NCBI GenBank assembly: GCA_900019985.1
Contig: FIZM01000047.1
Coordinates: forward strand, 1 to 59,853
From: an uncultured Clostridia bacterium
Lineage (GTDB): Bacteria; Bacillota; SHA-98; UBA4971
Direction of reading: 5' to 3'
Length of the DNA stretch: 59,853 nt
In this document: positions 54,148 to 59,853 of the stretch, in pieces
Numbering within the stretch: the first letter of the stretch is position 1
Layout of the letters: every line of letters starts with the position of its first letter
Program-made: the position numbers and the translations under genes
The notes under the pieces: model-generated
What the model was told of the DNA's origin: nothing
The model's database searches: none
What the model saw: only the letters and a program-made list of their open reading frames with translations

Positions 54148-55547
54148 GACAACCAAGACAAGAAATGCCGAAACAACAACCTGATGTCCGTTCTAAGAAC
54201 TTCCAAGAGGTAGCATTAGGTTACACAGAAGAGCTGGCAGTGGCTGAAGCTAATCGCTGCATTCAATGTCCGAAAAAGCCTTGCGTCTCCGGGTGCCCTG
54301 TCGGTGTAGATATTCCTGAGTTTATAGACCTTATTGCTAAAGGAGACTTCCTCGGAGCGGCAAGAAAGATTAAAGAGAAAAACAGTCTGCCTGCTATGTG
54401 CGGCCGTGTGTGTCCCCAGGAAACCCAGTGTGAGGCAGTGTGCACTCTGGGTAAGAGGGGCGAGCCTGTGGCAATAGGGGCTCTTGAGCGTTTTTGTGCT
54501 GATTACGAAAGAATGCACGGGGACCCACTTTCTGATGCCCAGCGTTCTGATGGGTCTTCCGGAAGAGTTGCAGTCGTCGGCTCAGGCCCGGCAGGTTTAA
54601 CATGTGCCTCTGAGCTTGCGAAGCTTGGATACAAAGTTGTTTTATTTGAATCTTTGCACGACACAGGTGGCGTGCTTAGATACGGTATACCTGAGTTTCG
54701 TTTGCCTAAAGCTATTGTGGATGAGGAGGTGGAATACATCAAGAGTCAAGGCGTAGAAATACGCCTGAATGTGCTTGTAGGTGCAACGGTTACAGTGGAT
54801 GAGCTTTTCCAGGAAGGGTTTGATGCGATATTTCTGGGGACAGGTGCAGGATTGCCATATTTCCTGGGAATACCCGGGGAGAACCTGAACGGCGTATATT
54901 CGGCAAATGAGTTCCTGACCAGAGTGAACCTGATGAAAGCCTACAGGTTTCCTGATTATGATACCCCGGTTTGGGTAGGGAAGCGTGTTGCAGTTGTAGG
55001 CGGAGGGAATGTCGCCATGGATTCAGCCAGGACCGCACTGCGGCTGGGCGCAGAAAAAGTGACAGTTGTGTACAGGCGTTCAAGGGCGGAAATGCCTGCG
55101 AGGCTTGAAGAGATTGAAAATGCTGAGGAAGAAGGGATTGAGTTTTATCTCCTTGCAAACCCGGTCCGCATTCTCAGCGATGACAAAGGCTGGGTTAAGG
55201 GGATGGAGTGCGTCAGGATGGAGTTGGGAGAGGAAGACTCCAGCGGTAGGCGCAGGCCTGTCCCTGTTCCCGGTTCAGAATTCATCCTTGACGTTGATAC
55301 TGTAATATCAGCTGTTGGTACAGATCCTAATCCTCTGTTAGTCAGGACTATTCCCGGACTTGATTTGGGAAGGCGCGGGAATGTTATTATTGATGAAGAA
55401 ACAGGAATGACGAATATACCTGGAGTGTTTGCAGGTGGTGACATTGTTACCGGCTCTGCTACTGTAATCGCAGCGATGGGCGCAGGCAAGGCAGCTGCCC
55501 ATGGCATTGATAAGTATATTAGTGCAAGAAACGGAAGGGGTATGTAA
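54132..55547 (+). CDS. nfnB: NfnB, large subunit (glutamate synthase small-subunit-like)
   Basis: This 471-residue flavoprotein has N-terminal [4Fe-4S] cysteines ([35 protein letters not shown]), an FAD Rossmann motif ([18 protein letters not shown]), an NADPH motif ([19 protein letters not shown]) and the final GVFAGGDIV block. GltD alone could look similar, but its position directly after nfnA identifies it as NfnB. The ATG at 54132 lies six bases after GGGGGG; the ATG at 54126 is in frame but too close. Confidence 0.92.
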   Translation: MSSKVRQPRQEMPKQQPDVRSKNFQEVALGYTEELAVAEANRCIQCPKKPCVSGCPVGVDIPEFIDLIAKGDFLGAARKIKEKNSLPAMCGRVCPQETQCEAVCTLGKRGEPVAIGALERFCADYERMHGDPLSDAQRSDGSSGRVAVVGSGPAGLTCASELAKLGYKVVLFESLHDTGGVLRYGIPEFRLPKAIVDEEVEYIKSQGVEIRLNVLVGATVTVDELFQEGFDAIFLGTGAGLPYFLGIPGENLNGVYSANEFLTRVNLMKAYRFPDYDTPVWVGKRVAVVGGGNVAMDSARTALRLGAEKVTVVYRRSRAEMPARLEEIENAEEEGIEFYLLANPVRILSDDKGWVKGMECVRMELGEEDSSGRRRPVPVPGSEFILDVDTVISAVGTDPNPLLVRTIPGLDLGRRGNVIIDEETGMTNIPGVFAGGDIVTGSATVIAAMGAGKAAAHGIDKYISARNGRGM

Positions 55548-55549
55548 AT

Positions 55550-57244
55550 ATGTCTAAGGATTACGGTAGAATTCCTCCTGATATCGAGATCGCACAGGGT
55601 GCTAAGCTGAAGCCTATCCTGGAAATCGCAAAGAGCATAGGCCTTACCGAAGATGATCTCGAGTTCTACGGTAAGTACATGGCAAAAGTCAGTTTGGAGA
55701 CAATTGAAAGGCTGAAAGAGCGTCCCTACGGAAAACTGATTTATACTACTGCGATAACAGCTACGCCTGCCGGTGAAGGCAAGACGTGTACAGCTGTAGG
55801 ATTGACTCAGGCTTTGGGGAGGATGAACAAAAAGGTTATGGTAGCCCTCAGAGAGCCTTCCTTAGGCCCTACTTTCGGTATTAAAGGTGGAGCTGCAGGA
55901 GGAGGATACTCTCAGGTGCTTCCCATGGAGGATATTAACCTTCATTTCACCGGTGATATCCATGCAGTGGGCTCAGCCCATAACCTCCTTGCAGCCATGG
56001 TGGAAAACCATATCCATCAAGGGAATGACCTGGGGATAGATCCCAGGAGGGTCGCATGGCGCAGGGTCATGGACATCAGTGACAGGCAATTACGTAATAT
56101 CGTAGTCGGCCTTGGAGGAAAGGCAAACGGTACTCCTATGGAGAGCGGATTCGATATTACGGTAGCATCAGAAATAATGGCTTGTTTCGGACTGTCTCGC
56201 TCACTAAGCGATCTTAAGGAACGCTTTGCCAAGCTCATTGTAGGGTACACCTACGACGGAAAACCGGTGACTGCTGCTGACCTGAAGGCAGTGGGAGCTA
56301 TGGCAGTCCTTATGAAAAACGCGATAAAACCCAACTTGGTCCAGACCCTTGAAGGACAGCCTGCTTTTGTGCACTGCGGGCCTTTTGCCAATATCGCGTA
56401 CGGCAATAACAGCATAATGGCCACGGAGACAGCTCTTAGGTTGGCTGACTATGCCGTTACAGAAGGCGGATTTGCCGCTGACCTCGGTGCTGAGAAATTC
56501 TTCGACATAGTATGCCGCTTGACTGACGTAAGGCCTGACGTAGTGGTGCTGGTTACCTCTGTCCGTGCGCTCAACCACCATGGCGGAGCAGCCAGGGATG
56601 AACTTGCTGAAACCAACCTGGCTTACTTGGAGAAGGGTTGCGCGAACCTGGATAAGCACATTGAAAATGTAAGAGACAAATTCGGCCTTCCGGTCGTTGT
56701 AGCCATTAACAGATTCCCCACAGACGATGATGTCGAGCTGGAGTTCTTGAAGAAGCATTGCGATGACATGGGAGTCAGAGCTGCTATCTCCGAGGTAGTG
56801 GCGCGCGGTGGTGAAGGCGGCATTGAGCTTGCAAATGAAGTCCTGGATGCCCTGGAGAATGAAAAGCCTAACTTCAGATTCTTGTATGACCTGGACATAC
56901 CTGTGAAAGACAAGATTGAGAAGTTGGCTAAGGAGATTTACGGGGCTCGAGGAGTTGTGTACTCAGCTGCTGCGGAGCGTTCCATCAGGAATATCGAAAA
57001 GCAGGGCTTAGGAGGTTTGCCGATCTGCACTGCTAAGACACAGCTTTCATTGAGCGATGATCCTGCTTTGCGGGGAGCGCCCACTGATTGGGAGCTTAAC
57101 GTACGCGAGGTAAGGGTATCTGCAGGAGCAGGGTTCATTGTGCCTCTTTGCGGACAGATGATGACAATGCCCGGTCTTCCAAAGCATCCTGCTGCAGAAA
57201 ACGTAGATATTGATGATGAGGGACATGTCGTAGGCCTATTCTAA
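55550..57244 (+). CDS. fhs: Formate--tetrahydrofolate ligase
   Basis: This 564-residue protein starts [13 protein letters not shown] and contains the P-loop [34 protein letters not shown] and the family's C-terminal PGLPKHPAA. It makes 10-formyl-THF from formate, THF and ATP, the first step of the Wood-Ljungdahl methyl branch in acetogens and syntrophs. It follows nfnB after two bases, so it is probably in the nfnAB operon and under the same control. Confidence 0.97.
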   Translation: MSKDYGRIPPDIEIAQGAKLKPILEIAKSIGLTEDDLEFYGKYMAKVSLETIERLKERPYGKLIYTTAITATPAGEGKTCTAVGLTQALGRMNKKVMVALREPSLGPTFGIKGGAAGGGYSQVLPMEDINLHFTGDIHAVGSAHNLLAAMVENHIHQGNDLGIDPRRVAWRRVMDISDRQLRNIVVGLGGKANGTPMESGFDITVASEIMACFGLSRSLSDLKERFAKLIVGYTYDGKPVTAADLKAVGAMAVLMKNAIKPNLVQTLEGQPAFVHCGPFANIAYGNNSIMATETALRLADYAVTEGGFAADLGAEKFFDIVCRLTDVRPDVVVLVTSVRALNHHGGAARDELAETNLAYLEKGCANLDKHIENVRDKFGLPVVVAINRFPTDDDVELEFLKKHCDDMGVRAAISEVVARGGEGGIELANEVLDALENEKPNFRFLYDLDIPVKDKIEKLAKEIYGARGVVYSAAAERSIRNIEKQGLGGLPICTAKTQLSLSDDPALRGAPTDWELNVREVRVSAGAGFIVPLCGQMMTMPGLPKHPAAENVDIDDEGHVVGLF

Positions 57245-57279
57245 CCGACGGTCTTACTCGTGGAGGTTTTCCAAGGTGG

Positions 57280-57319
57280 CTTCCCGGCGGCGTTTCAGCC
57301 GCCGGGAAGTCTTATGTCT
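57280..57319 (+). terminator. Terminator after fhs
   Basis: CTTCCCGGCGGC (57280-57291) pairs perfectly with GCCGCCGGGAAG (57298-57309) around the loop GTTTCA, followed by TCTTATGTCTT. The 12-bp GC-rich stem is strong and the tail is moderately T-rich. Confidence 0.82.
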
Positions 57320-57576
57320 TGCGGTATTTGTGGATTAATGTGAACCAACAACTCGGGAGGCGCCGGAATCCTGGTGCCCGTCTTATGGTTTTCTGATATT
57401 CGCAAGCTAGTGTTCGTTTTGTTCTGCATAGGAGAATCAATTGTGGTATTATCTTATAGGGATTATTACAAGGCACTACCCATGGGATCCATGGCGCCTG
57501 GCGCCTATTTAACTGTATGAAGGTATTCGGAGGCAAATGGGGGATAAGATTCTCGGAAGGGGGAGTATTTAGAGAC
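57320..57576. other. Intergenic region upstream of rnfC
   Basis: About 260 bp separate the fhs terminator from rnfC. I see no gene and no clear promoter; a TATTAT at 57447-57452 lacks a matching -35. Two CCATGG and two GGCGCC six-mers lie close together near 57480-57506. A Rex-like site was looked for and not found. Confidence 0.5.
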
Positions 57577-58899
57577 ATGGCACTCAGGACTTTCAGGGGA
57601 GGAGTCCATCCAAGCTATAACAAAGATGCAACGTATGCGAAACCGGTTTTGTCTATATCTACTCCGGAAAAGGTTGTCATCCCTCTTCATCAGCACACCG
57701 GTGCTCCTTGTGAGCCCATTGTGAAGGTGGGAGATGAAGTCAAGATCGGCCAGAAGATAGGCGACAGCCAGGCTGCCCTCACCGCTCCTGTTCATGCCAG
57801 CGTATCCGGAAAGGTAAAAGCCATAACAAATCATCCGTTGTCAACCGGTGTGGACGGCCGTTGCGTCGTCATTGAATCTGACGGCCTTGATGCATGGGAC
57901 GAGAGTGTAAAACCCAGGAACGATGTGGACAAACTGAGCCCGGAAGAGATCATTGGAATCATTCGCGAAGCAGGCATAGTGGGTTTGGGAGGAGCTGCAT
58001 TTCCTACGTATTTCAAGCTTACCCCTCCTAAAGGTAAGACCTTTGACACGCTCTTACTCAACGGGGCTGAGTGTGAGCCTTATCTTTCTGCTGATCACAG
58101 GATAATGGTTGAACGCCCTGCTGACGTAGTTGCCGGTGCCAGGCTTCTTATGAAGGCTATCGGAGTGGAAAAGGCAATTATCGGTGTGGAAAACAACAAA
58201 CCTGACGCGATTTCTGCTTTGATGAAAGAAGTCGAGGGAGATAAGGGAATCGAAATCGTCCCTCTCGGAGTCAAGTACCCTCAAGGCGCTGAAAAACAGC
58301 TGATCTGGGCGATTTTAGGGCGAGAAGTGCCTTCAGGCGGTTTGCCTGTTGATGTCGGTGTCGTAGTAAACAATGTGGGTACTGCAGTTGCAGTTAAAGA
58401 GGCTGTTGCGGAAGGAATGCCCCTTGTCAGGCGGGTTGTTACCGTGGCCGGAAGCTGCGTGAAAGAGCCCAAAAACCTTATGGTTCCCATAGGGACTCTC
58501 GTCAGCGATCTAATAGAGGCGTGCGGCGGGACTCAGATCCCTCCGAGGAAGGTAATAATCGGCGGGCCTATGATGGGTGTGGCACAGCATACTACAGAGG
58601 TTCCGGTGACAAAGGGCACGTCGGGAATACTGCTCCTTTCAGAGAAAGAAGCAGCTGTATATGAGCCGATTCCTTGCATTAGATGTGGAAAATGCGTAGA
58701 TGCGTGTCCAATGAATCTTATGCCGCTCTGGCTGTCAGGCTACGCTGAAGCCTCAAGGTTTGATGATTGTGAGAGGCTCGGTGCACTTGACTGTATAGAG
58801 TGCGGGTGCTGCAGTTTTATTTGCCCGTCGTCAAGACGGTTGGTGCAAGGGATCCGGTTGGCAAAAGCGGAGATTATGGCAAAGCGTAGAGCGAAATAA
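57577..58899 (+). CDS. rnfC: Rnf complex subunit RnfC
   Basis: This 440-residue protein has the RnfC start TFRGGVHPSYNK, a NuoF-like nucleotide domain (GLGGAAFPTYFKL, LLNGAECEPYLSADHR) and two [4Fe-4S] motifs (CIRCGKCVDACPMNLMP and CIECGCCSFICPS). RnfC is the peripheral NADH-oxidising subunit of the membrane Rnf complex, which couples ferredoxin:NAD+ electron flow to Na+ or H+ transport. The ATG at 57577 follows AAGGGGGAG by 11 bases; the ATG at 57517 has none. Confidence 0.94.
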   Translation: MALRTFRGGVHPSYNKDATYAKPVLSISTPEKVVIPLHQHTGAPCEPIVKVGDEVKIGQKIGDSQAALTAPVHASVSGKVKAITNHPLSTGVDGRCVVIESDGLDAWDESVKPRNDVDKLSPEEIIGIIREAGIVGLGGAAFPTYFKLTPPKGKTFDTLLLNGAECEPYLSADHRIMVERPADVVAGARLLMKAIGVEKAIIGVENNKPDAISALMKEVEGDKGIEIVPLGVKYPQGAEKQLIWAILGREVPSGGLPVDVGVVVNNVGTAVAVKEAVAEGMPLVRRVVTVAGSCVKEPKNLMVPIGTLVSDLIEACGGTQIPPRKVIIGGPMMGVAQHTTEVPVTKGTSGILLLSEKEAAVYEPIPCIRCGKCVDACPMNLMPLWLSGYAEASRFDDCERLGALDCIECGCCSFICPSSRRLVQGIRLAKAEIMAKRRAK

Positions 58900-58960
58900 C
58901 GATAATGCTTCATTGATACCGGTAAATCTTGGAGAAGTGGGAGTTCGGAGGGATTAGGAA

Positions 58961-59853
58961 ATGGAAGGCAGCGGATTCATAGTATCTTCGTCACCGCATC
59001 AGCGTACAACTGTCACAACTCCTATGATAATGATGGACGTAATATTAGCGCTTATGCCTGCATGTTTTGCAGGCGTGTGGTTTTTCGGATTGCATGCTCT
59101 TGCCATGATGGTAGTATGCGTGGCATCAGCAGTTATCACAGAGGCGGCTCTTCAGAAGATCTGTGGCAAACCTATTACAGTGAGCGATTACAGCGCAGCT
59201 GTAACCGGGTTGTTGCTTGCTCTTATAGTTCCGCCTGATTTGCCGCTTTGGCTTGGGGCAATTGGGTCAGTGTTTTCTATAGCCATAGCTAAGTTTGTTT
59301 TTGGCGGCCTTGGCCAGAACATATTCAACCCTGCGCTCATCGGTAGGGCATTCCTAGTGGCCTCATGGCCTGTTTTTATGACTGATTGGCGTTGGCCTGC
59401 CGGTCAGATAGCCTGGATACCGAATTTCGATGCTCTGACCACTGCAACCCCACTGGTTCTCATGAAGAGGATGGCTATTAAGGCACCTTATGCAGATCTA
59501 TTCATCGGGAGGGTTGCAGGTTGTATAGGTGAGACCTCAGCCCTTGCCATTCTTTTGGGTGCGGCTTATCTGGTTTACAGGGGCCACATAAGCTTGAGGA
59601 TTCCTCTTAGCTTTATAGGCACTGTCATGGTAGTGACAGCACTCTTTGGGCAAGACCCGCTGTTTCACCTTTTGGCAGGCGGGCTTCTTATCGGGGCGTT
59701 CTTTATGGCTACAGACTATGTAACCAGCCCTGTGACTCCGAGAGGCCAGATAATCTACGGGATAGGGTGCGGCGTGCTGGTGGCTTTAATGAGGCTTTAC
59801 GGCGGATATCCTGAAGGTGTGTGTTATGCGATTCTCATAATGAATGCTGCCAC
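58961..59853 (+). CDS. rnfD: Rnf complex subunit RnfD, 5' part (cut by window end)
   Basis: The frame runs from the ATG at 58961 (GGAGGGATTAGGAA upstream) to the window end without a stop, 297 codons. Several membrane helices and the blocks SSSPHQR, LGQNIFNPALIGRAFL, LTTATPLVLMK and FMATDYVTSPVTPRGQ match RnfD. The Thr in the TTATP motif is the expected covalent FMN attachment site. Only the last few percent of the protein is missing. rnfG, rnfE, rnfA and rnfB would be expected downstream. Confidence 0.94.
   Translation, partial: MEGSGFIVSSSPHQRTTVTTPMIMMDVILALMPACFAGVWFFGLHALAMMVVCVASAVITEAALQKICGKPITVSDYSAAVTGLLLALIVPPDLPLWLGAIGSVFSIAIAKFVFGGLGQNIFNPALIGRAFLVASWPVFMTDWRWPAGQIAWIPNFDALTTATPLVLMKRMAIKAPYADLFIGRVAGCIGETSALAILLGAAYLVYRGHISLRIPLSFIGTVMVVTALFGQDPLFHLLAGGLLIGAFFMATDYVTSPVTPRGQIIYGIGCGVLVALMRLYGGYPEGVCYAILIMNAA

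Noticed and set aside
57320-57576. Third Rex operator before rnfC
   Set aside because: TTGT-type half-sites are present, but none pairs with an ACAA half at the right 18-bp spacing.

Overview
The window is a chromosomal stretch of a spore-forming, anaerobic member of the Bacillota (Clostridia-like). The evidence is spoVS, a SigH-like sigma factor, a GerA-type germinant-receptor operon, ytvI, CodY, a valS T-box, many TTG/GTG starts with strong GGAGG ribosome-binding sites, and an electron-bifurcating hydrogenase, NfnAB, formate-THF ligase and Rnf genes. I cannot name a genus from the sequence. No rRNA, tRNA, CRISPR array, prophage or transposon is visible. Coding density is high and nearly all genes are on the + strand; the exception is a germination operon at about 22.7-27.5 kb on the - strand.

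Region 1 (1-22.6 kb) is the conserved Firmicute housekeeping run. The order is rnc (3' end), spoVS, sigH-like, smc, ftsY, ffh, rpsP, khpA, rimM, trmD, rplS, lepB, rbgA, rnhB, yraN, comM, dprA, topA, trmFO, xerC, hslV, hslU, codY. spoVS and a SigH-type sigma factor sit between rnc and smc, with a good SigH-type promoter in front of spoVS.

Region 2 (22.6-27.8 kb) is an inverted gerA-gerB-gerC operon that ends in an easily missed 58-residue two-helix protein, probably the germinant-receptor D subunit. A SigG-like promoter precedes gerA. The operon occupies the codY-rpsB interval, which in Bacillus subtilis holds the fla/che operon. GerA carries a long, charged N-terminal extension encoded partly by 18-nt tandem repeats.

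Region 3 (27.8-43 kb) holds rpsB, tsf, pyrH, frr and a small 2[4Fe-4S] ferredoxin, then a terminator, then uppS, cdsA, ytvI, dxr, rseP, ispG and a family-2 glycosyltransferase. A Val-specific T-box leader and valS follow, then a folC gene fused in frame to a P-loop ATPase.

Region 4 (43-59.85 kb) is the most interesting part, a redox and hydrogen-metabolism island. It opens with a SPOR-domain membrane protein. Next comes a putative signalling module: DRTGG, anti-sigma-type ATPase, sensory-type [FeFe]-hydrogenase homologue, DRTGG, PHP phosphoesterase, second GHKL ATPase. After this come an RseC-like membrane protein, a thioredoxin-like [2Fe-2S] protein and hydC-hydB-hydA (bifurcating [FeFe]-hydrogenase). 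Then follow rex, nfnA-nfnB, fhs, rnfC and the 5' part of rnfD. Two 18-bp Rex-operator-like palindromes lie in front of the hyd genes and in front of nfnAB, on either side of the rex gene. This suggests one NADH/NAD+-controlled regulon linking H2 metabolism, NADPH transhydrogenation, one-carbon metabolism and the Rnf ion pump. The combination fits an acetogenic, syntrophic or H2-producing fermentative lifestyle, but the window does not prove any of these.
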